A stretch of 46,602 bases of DNA from JBFIHZ01 sp041601535 (GCA_041601535.1 JBFIHZ010000003.1:1-46602); one strand, 5' to 3'; shown: positions 34,204-45,089, numbered from the stretch's first letter. Numbers and translations: made by a program. The notes: generated by a model not told the origin, from the letters alone.

Positions 34204-34632
34204 TCAGCGGCTTTCGCCCAACTGCCGCTGGCGTAATTCCCAGCGTTCCTGCGCATCCAGGCACAAGGTGGCAATGGGGCGTGCTTCCAGCCGGTCCAGG
34301 CCAATTTCTTCGCCGGTCTCATCACAATAACCGTATTCGCCTTCTTCAATGCGGTTCAGAGCCTTGTCAATCTTGTTGATCAGCTTGCGATACCGGTCGC
34401 GGGTGCGCAACTCCAGGCTGTTTTCCGTTTCGCGCGTGGCGCGTTCGGCTTCATCACCCACATCCCTGACTTCGTGTTGCAGATTGCTGATGGTTTCACG
34501 GGATTCTTCCACCAGTTCCTCGCGCCAGTTGACCAGCTTCTGGCGGAAATACTCCAGATGTTCCGGGCACATGTAGGGCTGTTTCTTGGTAGGTTTGAAG
34601 TTCTTCTTCAATTTCACACGGGTAGTGGTCAT
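34204..34632 (-). CDS. dksA: DksA-family RNA polymerase-binding regulator with C-T-C-A motif
   Basis: A 142-aa DksA/TraR protein that works with ppGpp at the RNA polymerase secondary channel. The coiled coil spans about 25-100. The tip residues are E63-R-A65, equivalent to D74-R-A76 of E. coli, so Asp is replaced by Glu. The zinc-finger region reads C103-D-E-T106 ... C124-L-D-A127, with only two of the four usual Cys. This C-x2-T-x17-C-x2-A form is known from the zinc-independent DksA2 of Pseudomonas aeruginosa. The downstream ARPIATL segment and LELRxRDR are conserved. Confidence 0.93.
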   Translation of the reverse strand: MTTTRVKLKKNFKPTKKQPYMCPEHLEYFRQKLVNWREELVEESRETISNLQHEVRDVGDEAERATRETENSLELRTRDRYRKLINKIDKALNRIEEGEYGYCDETGEEIGLDRLEARPIATLCLDAQERWELRQRQLGESR

Positions 34633-34657
34633 CGTGTTAGTCTACTCCTAGGCATGC

Positions 34658-34700
34658 AAAAAACTGAAAACACCTTATACACTTGATTTTTCAGTTTTTT
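34658..34700. repeat. 13-bp inverted repeat upstream of dksA
   Basis: AAAAAACTGAAAA (34658-34670) and TTTTCAGTTTTTT (34688-34700) are perfect inverted copies around a 17-base centre that contains TATAAG on the minus strand. A second palindrome CGGGGG-TTT-CCCCCG lies at 34710-34724. Both are in the divergent gap between dksA and yidD, so they could bind a regulator or shape the dksA leader. Confidence 0.7.
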
Positions 34701-34814
34701 TTAACTTTCCGGGGGTTTCCCCCGAAAAAGAAATTGCAGTGTTATATACGAACTCGCGCCCCACAGCAAGTATTAACCCGATTATTCGCTCCCACGGCCC
34801 GGCGAGGGCGCTTC

Positions 34815-35024
34815 GTGGCTAGGTTTTTACTGCTGCTGATACGCGGCTATCAACTGCTGCTGAGCCCGTTTCTGGGCAATCAGTGCCGCTTCACTCCCAG
34901 CTGCTCGAGTTATTCGATGGAGGCCATCCGCAAGCACGGTTCCTTGCGTGGCAGCTGGCTGGCGGTGAAACGGATCGCGCGATGCCAGCCATTTTGCGAG
35001 GGTGGTTATGACCCTGTACCCTGA
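34815..35024 (+). CDS. yidD: Membrane protein insertion efficiency factor YidD
   Basis: A 69-aa protein of the YidD family, which aids YidC-dependent membrane insertion. It has the N-terminal amphipathic helix (FLLLLIRGYQLLLSPFLG) and the family signature CRFTPSCSSYSMEAI with three Cys, then CQPFCEGGYDPVP. The start is GTG at 34815 with GAGGG six bases upstream, giving the normal length; the frame is open back to 34683 but that part is not conserved. It is unusual in lying away from rpmH-rnpA-yidC. Confidence 0.92.
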   Translation: MARFLLLLIRGYQLLLSPFLGNQCRFTPSCSSYSMEAIRKHGSLRGSWLAVKRIARCQPFCEGGYDPVP

Positions 35025-35149
35025 GCCCGGGGCGGATCGCCGCCGCCCTGCCCCGCTGGCACATACCTGGCGAATCAAGCAGCCGTGCGAGCCGGCGCAC
35101 CCAACAAGACCTGAAAAACTACCCAGCCATTACAGAGTGTAAAAAACCC

Positions 35150-36502
35150 ATGTCCCAAGCCCTTTTGATCAAACACGCACAACTGGTAAACGAAGGCGAA
35201 ATCCGCAGCGGAGACCTGCTGGTCCGCAATGGCCGTATCGAGCGATGTGGTGGTGACATCACCGCCAAAGGCGACGAACACATCATTGAAGCCAATGACC
35301 GGCTGGTGCTGCCTGGAATGATTGATGACCAGGTGCATTTCCGTGAGCCCGGACTGACCCACAAGGGCGATATCGGGTCCGAGTCACGGGCCGCGGTGGC
35401 CGGCGGCATCACCAGCTTTATGGAAATGCCCAATACCTCGCCGCCTACGGTGACCCTGGATGCACTGGAGGCAAAATACGCCGGCGCCGCGCGCACTGCT
35501 TTCGCCAACTACGGGTTTTACCTGGGAGCCACCAATGACAACCTGGATGTGCTCCGTTCACTGGATCCCCGCGCGGCTGCCGGCGTCAAGGTATTCATGG
35601 GCTCATCCACCGGTAATATGCTGGTCGACAACGAACAAACCCTGGCGGGTATATTTCGCGATTCACCGGTCATCATCACCACCCACTGTGAGTCCACTCC
35701 GCGCATCGCGCGCAACCTCGAACGCGCCATCGAAAAATACGGCCGCGACATACCCATCAGCGAACACCCGAATATCCGTGACGTTGAGGCCTGCTACCAG
35801 TCGTCCAGCATGGCGGTGGAGCTGGCACGCGAACATGGTGCCCAACTCCATGTGCTGCACCTCACCACGGCAAAGGAAATGGAACTGTTCGAGGCCGGCC
35901 CCATGGCGGGCAAATCCATCACCGCCGAAATCTGTGTACATCACCTGCAATTTTGCAGCGATGACTATGCCCGTTTGGGTAACCGCATCAAGTGCAATCC
36001 CGCGATCAAGTCTGCGGCTGACCGCGATGCGCTGCGTGCAGCCCTCAAAAGCGGCAGACTCGACATCATCGCAACCGACCATGCGCCGCACACCCGCGAG
36101 GAAAAGGCCAGCGAGGATTACCTCAAAGCGCCCGCCGGCCTGCCGCTGGTGCAGGACGCCTTGCTCAGCGTCATGGAGTTGTACCACCAGGGCCTGCTCA
36201 GCCTGCCGGAAGTAGTATTGCGTACCGCCCACAACCCGGCGCTGCGCTTCGCCGTGAAAGAGCGTGGCTTTCTGCGCGAGGGTTACCATGCCGATCTGGT
36301 CATACTGGATCCGAAGCAGACCACCACGGTCACCGCCGACAAGGTATTGTCACGCTGTGGCTGGAGCCCGTTTGAAGGCCAGACCTTTAGAACGCGGCTG
36401 GATTGCACAGTGATCAACGGGGCTATCGCCTGGCAGGACGGGCAGTTGGTGGAACATGGTGCCGCGCAGCGGTTGCAGTTTGACCGCCCGCCACGCGCTT
36501 AA
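35150..36502 (+). CDS. pyrC: Dihydroorotase (class I type) with variant DDQVH metal motif
   Basis: Amidohydrolase of 450 aa that closes carbamoyl-aspartate to dihydroorotate in pyrimidine synthesis. The metal motif near residue 59 reads D-D-Q-V-H-F-R-E-P-G, with Gln61 where most dihydroorotases have the first His. The same variant is known in Bacteroidetes-type enzymes. Other metal sites are intact: the Lys in GVKVFMGSSTGNML, His in TTHCES, His in HVLHLTT and the catalytic Asp in IIATDHAPHTREE. It may be the main dihydroorotase or a paralogue; hydantoinase-like activity is less likely. The upstream 125-bp gap shows no clear promoter. Confidence 0.88.
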   Translation: MSQALLIKHAQLVNEGEIRSGDLLVRNGRIERCGGDITAKGDEHIIEANDRLVLPGMIDDQVHFREPGLTHKGDIGSESRAAVAGGITSFMEMPNTSPPTVTLDALEAKYAGAARTAFANYGFYLGATNDNLDVLRSLDPRAAAGVKVFMGSSTGNMLVDNEQTLAGIFRDSPVIITTHCESTPRIARNLERAIEKYGRDIPISEHPNIRDVEACYQSSSMAVELAREHGAQLHVLHLTTAKEMELFEAGPMAGKSITAEICVHHLQFCSDDYARLGNRIKCNPAIKSAADRDALRAALKSGRLDIIATDHAPHTREEKASEDYLKAPAGLPLVQDALLSVMELYHQGLLSLPEVVLRTAHNPALRFAVKERGFLREGYHADLVILDPKQTTTVTADKVLSRCGWSPFEGQTFRTRLDCTVINGAIAWQDGQLVEHGAAQRLQFDRPPRA

Positions 36503-36517
36503 CAGCGGGCGGCTTTT
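36484..36517 (+). terminator. Intrinsic terminator overlapping the dihydroorotase stop
   Basis: CCGCCCGC (36484-36491) pairs with GCGGGCGG (36505-36512) around a 13-base loop that contains the TAA stop, followed by CTTTT. The T-tract is short, so strength is uncertain. Confidence 0.55.
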
Positions 36518-36655
36518 CGAGTACTCTGCGCCATGATTTCTGCCGGCCCCGCCGCGGTGCACAAGCCGCGTCTGGCGACAGAATCGGGTGGCTTTACAGT
36601 CCGGCTCTGGCGAGCCAGGCCGGCCGATCGATTTCAACCATACAGGAACTAAACC

Positions 36656-37447
36656 ATGGGATTTCTCGCAGGAAAACGTGCGCTGATCGTCGGGGTGGCC
36701 AGCCCGAGGTCCATCGCCTGGGGTATCGCCGAAGCGATGCACGAACAAGGCGCCGAACTGGCTTATACCTACCAGAATGAAAAGCTGCTTTCACGCGTGG
36801 AAAAAATCGCTGAAGCCACTGGTTCCAATATTGTCATACCCTGTGACGTAGCCACCGACAGTGATATTGAAAACACCTTTACCGAGCTGAAAAAACACTG
36901 GGATTATTACGACATACTGGTGCATTCGGTGGGTTTCGCGCCGCGCGACCAACTGGAAGGTGATTACATGGACGTGGTCACTCGCGAAGGATTCCAGATC
37001 GCGCATGACATCAGTTCCTACAGCTTTGCCGCATTGGCCAAGGCCGGTTTACCCATGATGCAGGGGCGTGATGCCTCCATGCTGACATTGACCTATATGG
37101 GATCGGTCCGTGCCATGCCCAGTTACAATGTTATGGGGCTGGCCAAGGCCAGCCTTGAGGCCAATATGCGTTACATGGCACAAAGCCTGGGGCCCAAAGG
37201 CATACGGGTCAATGCCATTTCCGCCGGCCCGATCAAAACCCTGGCCGCCGCCGGTATTTCCCAATTCCGCAAGATGATGACCCACGTGGAAGGCACGGCG
37301 CCGTTGCGGCGCAGCATCACGCCAAAGGAAGTGGGCAACGTGGCCGCGTTCCTGTGCTCAGACCTGGCCTCGGGCGTTACCGGTGAATGCACCTATGTGG
37401 ATGCAGGTTACAACATCCTCGGCATGGCTGAACTGGCGGCAGAATAA
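36656..37447 (+). CDS. fabI: Enoyl-ACP reductase (FabI)
   Basis: NADH-dependent last step of each fatty-acid elongation cycle, the triclosan target. The 263-aa short-chain dehydrogenase begins GFLAGKRALIVGVASPRSIAWGIA and has the FabI catalytic Tyr-x6-Lys (PSYNVMGLAKASLEANMRY). AGGA lies eight bases upstream of the ATG. In Pseudomonas fabI also sits beside ppiD; here it is convergent with ppiD. Between it and the dihydroorotase is 153 bp without a gene. Confidence 0.97.
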   Translation: MGFLAGKRALIVGVASPRSIAWGIAEAMHEQGAELAYTYQNEKLLSRVEKIAEATGSNIVIPCDVATDSDIENTFTELKKHWDYYDILVHSVGFAPRDQLEGDYMDVVTREGFQIAHDISSYSFAALAKAGLPMMQGRDASMLTLTYMGSVRAMPSYNVMGLAKASLEANMRYMAQSLGPKGIRVNAISAGPIKTLAAAGISQFRKMMTHVEGTAPLRRSITPKEVGNVAAFLCSDLASGVTGECTYVDAGYNILGMAELAAE

Positions 37448-37450
37448 ACA

Positions 37451-37469
37451 AGGGGCCCAACGGGCCCCT
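37451..37469. terminator. Hairpin between convergent fabI and ppiD
   Basis: AGGGGCCC (37451-37458) and GGGCCCCT (37462-37469) form an 8-bp stem around AAC, four bases after the fabI stop. The T-tract is weak in both directions (TTGTTTATT on the minus strand), so it may act with the next hairpin. Confidence 0.55.
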
Positions 37470-37480
37470 GTCAAATCACC

Positions 37481-37506
37481 AAAAACCGGCTGTGCTTACA
37501 GCCGGT
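37481..37506 (-). terminator. Intrinsic terminator overlapping the ppiD stop codon
   Basis: On the minus strand ACCGGCTG-TAAGCA-CAGCCGGT is followed by TTTTT. The TAA in the loop is the ppiD stop codon (37498-37496), so the terminator begins inside the coding region. Confidence 0.85.
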
Positions 37507-39556
37507 CTTCAAACACTTCGATTTCTGATTGTTCGCGCAGCATGCGCAGGAAGCCCAGCGTTTCGGTATTGGCTGCGGCATTGGATATGCGCCGGCGGTA
37601 GTTTTGTTGCTGGAACTGTTCTTCTTCAGACAGCACGCCGTCGGTCACGCTTTCCAGTTGCACCACGGCATAACCATCCGGCAGGGTAACCAGTTCATGG
37701 CGCACTGCATCCGTCTCCGGCCGCGGCAGCAGGAAGACTTCTGTCAACAGGGCACGGGGCACTTCCGGGCTGTTACGCCGCGCATTTTCAGACACCACCA
37801 GCTCCAGGGCGTCACCTTCGGCCAGGCTGCTGATGTCAGCGCCTTCATTCAACTGCGCCAGTAATGCCTCCGCCCGTGCCTTGGCCTGCTGCAGTGCCTG
37901 ATCGCGGCGAATGCTGGCAATCACCTCGTCGCGCACCTGGTCCAGTGGCATCACCGCCTCAGGCATGTATTCCTTGACCCGCAGCATGACCAGGTGGTTT
38001 TCACCCAGGTCAACCGGGTCACTGACCACGCCCTGCTGCAATACCAGTTCGGAAAATGCGGCGCTTACCACGTCCGGGTTCGACGCGATACCGTCCCCGC
38101 CTTCGCGACCAAACGGGCCGGCTTCATGCACCGGCAGACCCAATACTTCGCCGGCCGTGTTCAGGGTGGTCGGATCTTCGTAAACCAGGTCTACCAGGCG
38201 GTCCGCCTGTTCGAGGAATTTACGTTCCTGCACTTCAGCTGTGTACTCTTCCAGCAACACCTCGCGGGCCTGCTCAAACGTCATGCCTTCAGCCGGGCGA
38301 ATGTCGCGTAACTGGATGACGTGCCAGCCAAAACCGGTTTGCACCGGGGCGGAAATGGGCTGGTCCAGCGTCAATGCGTACAGGCCATCCTCAAAGGCAT
38401 TGACCATAAAGCCCGGTTCTACCCAGTCGAGGTCACCACCGATGGCCGCGGAACCGGCGTCCTGGGAATGCTCCCGCGCCAGTTCGGCGAAATCTGCGCC
38501 GTCCCGCGCCTGGTCAGACAATGCCTGCGCCTGCTGCCTGGCGGTTTCAATTTCCACTTCACTTGCCTGTGGGTCCACCTGGATCAGGATATGCGAAGCC
38601 AGGCGGGCTTCAGGCGTGATGAAACGTGACTGCTGGGCCTCAAAACGGCTGCGCAGTTCGTCTTCATCTGGCGCGGTGTCCTGCGCCATGGTGGACGCGT
38701 CCAGCTCGACATACTCGATGATGACCCGCTCTTCTGAACGGAAATCCTCGGGATGATCGTCATACCAGGCCTGGATGGCTGCATCGTCGATGGCCTCACC
38801 ACTTTCCCCGGCGCTGGCAGCCTGAGTTGCGTCATCGTCATCGGCATCGGCGCTGGCCGGGACCGCTTCAGCAGCTGGCTCGGTCGCCTCGGTATCGGCT
38901 TCTTCAGCGGTTTCGGCCTCGGTGCCACCTACGGCCTCTTCGGGGCCCTCGGCGGGTACCTGAGCGCTCACAACGATGGCCTTGAAGGCGCGTTGCTGAT
39001 CCTGCAGGCGGACGAACTCACGTAACTCCAGGTCAGTGGCAATGGCGCTGCTGGCGATGGTCTCCGGGTACTGGTCCAGCACCATCTGGGCGCGCATTTC
39101 ATTTTCAAAAATCTGCGGGTTACTGCCCTGGGCGGTCAGGCGGGCGGTATATACATCGGTATTGAATTCACCATCAACCTGGAATACGGAAATCTCCCGG
39201 ATGGCCTGCGCCAGGCTCTCATCATCCACCGACAAACCGGTTTCCAGCGACACCTGGCTGAGCAGTTCACGATCGATCAGGGAATCCAGAAACTGGCGGC
39301 GGACAATGGGCTGATCAAACTGTTCGGGATCAAAATTCGCGCCCAGTAACGACTGCATGCGGCGGCGGTAATTCTGAAAGCTTTGGGTGAATTCTGCCGT
39401 GGTGATGTCTACATCGTTCACTCTGGCAACGCTGTTCACCGAATCGGAAGTGAAGTAAGAATTCACTCCCACAAACGCAAAAGGAATGATCAGGATGCCG
39501 AAAATAAACACGGCAATGATGCCTGTCAGTCGTTCACGGATCGCTTGAAGAACCAT
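37496..39556 (-). CDS. ppiD: Periplasmic folding chaperone PpiD (SurA/PpiC type)
   Basis: A 686-aa inner-membrane-anchored chaperone near the Sec translocon. The transmembrane helix is residues ~12-30, followed by a SurA-type N-terminal domain (~40-190). A strongly acidic Ala/Glu/Asp-rich insertion lies at about 203-255, then a parvulin rotamase domain (about 310-415, with ASHILIQV, AREHSQDAGSAAIGGDLDWV, QTGFGWHVIQL) and a helical C-terminal part. The acidic insertion is not typical of E. coli PpiD. It follows hupB and two tRNA genes, the usual order. Confidence 0.94.
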   Translation of the reverse strand: MVLQAIRERLTGIIAVFIFGILIIPFAFVGVNSYFTSDSVNSVARVNDVDITTAEFTQSFQNYRRRMQSLLGANFDPEQFDQPIVRRQFLDSLIDRELLSQVSLETGLSVDDESLAQAIREISVFQVDGEFNTDVYTARLTAQGSNPQIFENEMRAQMVLDQYPETIASSAIATDLELREFVRLQDQQRAFKAIVVSAQVPAEGPEEAVGGTEAETAEEADTEATEPAAEAVPASADADDDDATQAASAGESGEAIDDAAIQAWYDDHPEDFRSEERVIIEYVELDASTMAQDTAPDEDELRSRFEAQQSRFITPEARLASHILIQVDPQASEVEIETARQQAQALSDQARDGADFAELAREHSQDAGSAAIGGDLDWVEPGFMVNAFEDGLYALTLDQPISAPVQTGFGWHVIQLRDIRPAEGMTFEQAREVLLEEYTAEVQERKFLEQADRLVDLVYEDPTTLNTAGEVLGLPVHEAGPFGREGGDGIASNPDVVSAAFSELVLQQGVVSDPVDLGENHLVMLRVKEYMPEAVMPLDQVRDEVIASIRRDQALQQAKARAEALLAQLNEGADISSLAEGDALELVVSENARRNSPEVPRALLTEVFLLPRPETDAVRHELVTLPDGYAVVQLESVTDGVLSEEEQFQQQNYRRRISNAAANTETLGFLRMLREQSEIEVFEDRL

Positions 39557-39618
39557 AAGCGCAGTCGTTCCCTTATTGTTGACACACCGGACGGACCGGT
39601 GTTGTGAATGTGGATAAT

Positions 39619-39644
39619 GAAAAGGGCGCCTTGCCGGCGCCCTT
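39619..39644 (-). terminator. Intrinsic terminator after tRNA-Asp
   Basis: AAGGGCGCC (39622-39630) and GGCGCCCTT (39636-39644) form a 9-bp stem with loop TTGCC. On the minus strand TTTTC follows. It ends the hupB/tRNA transcript before ppiD. Confidence 0.8.
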
Positions 39645-39654
39645 CTCGTTTAAA

Positions 39655-39731
39655 TGGCGGAGTGGACGGGACTCGAACCCGCGACCCCCGGCGTGACAGG
39701 CCGGTATTCTAACCAGCTGAACTACCACTCC
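39655..39731 (-). tRNA. tRNA-Asp (anticodon GTC)
   Basis: A 77-base cloverleaf on the minus strand: acceptor GGAGTGG/CCACTCC, anticodon arm CCGGC-CTGTCAC-GCCGG giving GTC, T-arm GCGGG-TTCGAGT-CCCGT, encoded CCA at 39657-39655. It lies eight bases after tRNA-Val and is probably processed from the same transcript. Confidence 0.96.
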
Positions 39732-39739
39732 ACGATTCA

Positions 39740-39815
39740 TGGTGGGTGCTGACGGGCTCGAACCGCCGACCCTCGCCTTGTAAGGGCGATGCTCTCCCAG
39801 CTGAGCTAAGCACCC
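39740..39815 (-). tRNA. tRNA-Val (anticodon TAC)
   Basis: A 76-base cloverleaf on the minus strand: acceptor GGGTGCT/AGCACCC, D-arm GCTCAGCTGGGAGAGC, anticodon loop CTTACAA giving TAC, T-loop TTCGAGC and encoded CCA at 39742-39740. It starts 14 bases after the hupB stop, so it is likely cotranscribed with hupB. Confidence 0.96.
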
Positions 39816-39829
39816 GTGCTGAAGGCGCG

Positions 39830-40102
39830 CTAGTTTACGGCATCTTTAAGAGCTTTACCAGCCTTAAATGCAGGGTTTTTCGAAGCCTTGATTTTGATGG
39901 TTTCACCGGTGCGCGGATTGCGGCCGGTGCGGGCTGCACGCTTTCTTACAGAGAATGTGCCAAAGCCTACCAGGGAGACCGTGTCATTTTTTTTCAGCGC
40001 TTTGGTGATGCTCTTGACCAGCGCATCCACGGCACGACCGGCGTCTGCTTTGCTCAGATTGGCAGAGTCGGCAACTGCGTCAATAAGTTCAGATTTATTC
40101 AT
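39830..40102 (-). CDS. hupB: HU family DNA-binding protein (HU-beta type)
   Basis: A 90-aa histone-like protein that bends DNA and compacts the nucleoid as a dimer. The sequence MNKSELIDAVADSANLSKAD is the HU start; the DNA-binding arm carries GRNPRTGETIKI and ends ASKNPAFKAGKALKDAVN. GGAG lies eight bases before the ATG. Placement after lon identifies it as the hupB version. Confidence 0.97.
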   Translation of the reverse strand: MNKSELIDAVADSANLSKADAGRAVDALVKSITKALKKNDTVSLVGFGTFSVRKRAARTGRNPRTGETIKIKASKNPAFKAGKALKDAVN

Positions 40103-40439
40103 TCTAGCACTCCGTTTTTAATCAGTAGTCTATGTGAAATTGAGGCTTGCGCAGGCTACCGACATCCAGACCCTGCCGGCTGATTCTATTCGTTGCGAAA
40201 GTAGCGGAAACTCCCGGAAAACCTTGTCTATCAAGGCCTGCAAGCCGTGTGTGAATACTAATACGGCAATGAAGATGGCGCAACACAATTCCCGGTCAAT
40301 CAGAAAGTGTTTACTGAACTAAATCGGCCAAGCTGCTCATTGTGTGAGAAAAGCCAAAATTCAACTGCTCATACGGAGCACAGATACAGGGCAAAAACGG
40401 GCGGAAAAAACCCGCCCGTTTAGCCGAATCACCGATCGT
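40103..40439 (-). other. Intergenic region hupB-lon (337 bp)
   Basis: No gene is seen. At its right edge is the lon terminator (40393-40421). The remainder should hold the hupB promoter. The best candidate on the minus strand is TTGCGC (40283-40278), 17-base spacer, TAGTAT (40260-40255), four of six matches in each box. No operator is evident. Confidence 0.5.
40393..40421 (-). terminator. Intrinsic terminator of lon
   Basis: AAACGGGCGG (40395-40404) pairs with CCGCCCGTTT (40412-40421); on the minus strand the stem is followed by TTTTT and it lies about 19 bases past the lon stop. Confidence 0.9.
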
Positions 40440-42863
<2,424 letters not shown>

Positions 42864-43117
42864 TACTTTCCTCTCCGGCAGTCAACCACAAACGCGAGAT
42901 GCGCCCACGATAGGTGCCTGTCTTTGATAGTAGACCACAACCGGGTAATTGGCCCGGGTAATCAGGTTAACGCAAATATTGATGCGCCAGCAGGAATTTC
43001 AAGAGAGACGTGGTTCAGCCGAACCCGGCAGCTGCACAATGATGCACCGGGTATTGCGCTTAACCGACCTGAAACAGGCACTGCACAGCCGGTGGGCTGG
43101 CAGACAGGAAACGTGCT

Positions 43118-44389
43118 TCAGTCCCCGCCGCGCGCCGCTTGCGGAGTATTTTCGTACAGGATGTACGGCTCGGCGTCACCATCGATGACGGTCTCGTCAA
43201 CCACCACCTTGGAAACATTTTCCAGCGACGGCAAATCATACATGCTGTTGAGCAGCACCCCTTCCAGGATGGTGCGCAGGCCGCGAGCACCGGTTTTACG
43301 CAGCATGGCCTTGCGGGCGATGGCCAGTAAGGCGTCGTCGCGAATTTCCAGCTCGGCACCTTCCATATCGAACAGTTGCCTGTACTGTTTTACCAACGCG
43401 TTCTTGGGCTCCACCAGAATGCGGATCAGAGCCTCTTCATCCAGTTCACCCAGCGTGGCCACTACCGGCAAACGCCCGACAAACTCGGGGATCAAGCCAT
43501 ATTTCACCAGGTCTTCCGGTTCCACATCCAGCAACAATTCACCAATGTTGTCGATTTTCTCACGGTTTTTCACCTGGGCTGAGAAACCGATACCGGCTGA
43601 ACTGGAGCGTGCCTGGATAACTTTTTCCAGACCGGCAAACGCACCGCCACAGATAAACAGGATCTGACTGGTATCCACCTGCAGGAATTCCTGCTGCGGG
43701 TGCTTGCGGCCGCCCTGTGGCGGAACCGAGGCTATGGTGCCTTCAATAAGTTTGAGCAAAGCCTGTTGCACGCCTTCACCGGATACGTCGCGGGTGATGG
43801 AGGGGTTTTCTGCTTTGCGTGAAACCTTGTCGATTTCGTCAATGTAGACAATGCCGGTTTGCGCCTTGTCGACATCGTAATCGCATTTCTGCAACAGTTT
43901 CTGGATGATGTTTTCAACGTCTTCACCCACGTACCCCGCTTCGGTCAGCGTGGTGGCGTCGGCAATGGTAAACGGCACATTCAGCATGCGCGCCAGCGTT
44001 TCAGCCAGCAGGGTTTTACCGGAACCGGTGGGGCCGATCAGCAGTATGTTGCTTTTGCTCAGCTCGACCTCGTTGTCACGCTGACGGGTTTCCAGCCGCT
44101 TGTAATGGTTGTATACCGCCACGGAAAGCACTTTTTTGGCGTGCTCCTGGCCAATGACGAATTCATCCAGGAAGGCGTGAATCTTGTGCGGGTTGGGCAG
44201 CTTCTCCGGATCGGAAACCCCGCTTTCTTCCAGCTCCTCACGGATGATGTCGTTGCACAGCTCCACGCACTCGTCGCAGATGTACACACTGGGCCCGGCA
44301 ATGAGTTTTCTCACCTCATGCTGGCTCTTGCCACAGAATGAGCAATACAAAATCTTGCCGTCGGAGCCTTTGCGTTCTTGGTCGGTCAT
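43118..44389 (-). CDS. clpX: ClpX ATPase subunit of ClpXP
   Basis: AAA+ unfoldase of 423 aa that feeds substrates to ClpP. The N-terminal zinc-binding domain has CSFCGKSQHEVRKLIAG and CDECVELC. Walker A is GPTGSGKTLLAETLA near 118 and the ClpP-docking loop is the IGFSAQVK-region (IGF) near 270. Sensor-2 and C-terminal domain are complete. It follows clpP by 52 bp on the same strand. Confidence 0.98.
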   Translation of the reverse strand: MTDQERKGSDGKILYCSFCGKSQHEVRKLIAGPSVYICDECVELCNDIIREELEESGVSDPEKLPNPHKIHAFLDEFVIGQEHAKKVLSVAVYNHYKRLETRQRDNEVELSKSNILLIGPTGSGKTLLAETLARMLNVPFTIADATTLTEAGYVGEDVENIIQKLLQKCDYDVDKAQTGIVYIDEIDKVSRKAENPSITRDVSGEGVQQALLKLIEGTIASVPPQGGRKHPQQEFLQVDTSQILFICGGAFAGLEKVIQARSSSAGIGFSAQVKNREKIDNIGELLLDVEPEDLVKYGLIPEFVGRLPVVATLGELDEEALIRILVEPKNALVKQYRQLFDMEGAELEIRDDALLAIARKAMLRKTGARGLRTILEGVLLNSMYDLPSLENVSKVVVDETVIDGDAEPYILYENTPQAARGGD

Positions 44390-44441
44390 TGTCGGAAGTT
44401 GTTAATCTCTCGCCAGTTTGAATACTATCGCCGTGATAATA

Positions 44442-45089
44442 TTACTTTTTTTGCTTCTCTGCGTCGACTGTTCTGCCACTTAATATCTTGTCGACCAGGC
44501 CATATTCCAAGGCCTGCTGCGCACCCATGAAGTTATCCCGCTCGGTATCGTGAGCGATGGTCTCGATGGACTGGCCGGTATGCCGTGCCAGGATTTCGTT
44601 CAGCTGACCACGGGTTTTCAGGATTTCGCGCGCGTGGATGTCGATATCCGTGGCCTGGCCCTGGTAGCCGCCCAGCGGCTGATGGATCATCACACGGGAA
44701 TGGGGCAGGCAAAAGCGTTTGTTCTCGGCGCCGGCCGCCAGCAGCAAGGCTCCCATGCTGGCCGCCTGGCCGATACACATGGTGCTGACATCGCAGCGGA
44801 TAAACTGCATGGTGTCGTAAATCGCCATGCCGGAGGTGACCACACCGCCGGGGCTGTTGATATAAATGTTGATGTCCGTGTCCGGGTTTTCCGACTCCAG
44901 GAACAACAATTGGGCCACCACCAGGTTGGCCATGTGGTCTTCGATCTGACCGACGATAAAAATCAGACGTTCCTTGAGCAAACGTGAATAAATATCGTAA
45001 GCACGTTCGCCCCGAGAAGTCTGCTCGACCACCATGGGTACCAGGTTCAATGCGGTTGTGTCCATATGTCCTTGTTTATCCATTCCCAC
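44442..45089 (-). CDS. clpP: ATP-dependent Clp protease proteolytic subunit
   Basis: Tetradecameric serine protease subunit of 215 aa. Catalytic Ser in GQAASMGALLL, His in RVMIHQPLGGYQG and Asp in the ERDNFM segment's helix region. Start is GTG at 45089 with GGAGG nine bases upstream; ATG at 45083 and ATG at 45065 are alternatives. A short propeptide is usual in the family. It lies between tig and clpX, the standard order. Confidence 0.97.
   Translation of the reverse strand: MGMDKQGHMDTTALNLVPMVVEQTSRGERAYDIYSRLLKERLIFIVGQIEDHMANLVVAQLLFLESENPDTDINIYINSPGGVVTSGMAIYDTMQFIRCDVSTMCIGQAASMGALLLAAGAENKRFCLPHSRVMIHQPLGGYQGQATDIDIHAREILKTRGQLNEILARHTGQSIETIAHDTERDNFMGAQQALEYGLVDKILSGRTVDAEKQKK

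Noticed and set aside
34710..34724. Intrinsic terminator at the GC palindrome
   Set aside because: No T-tract follows on either strand and both flanking genes start here rather than end.
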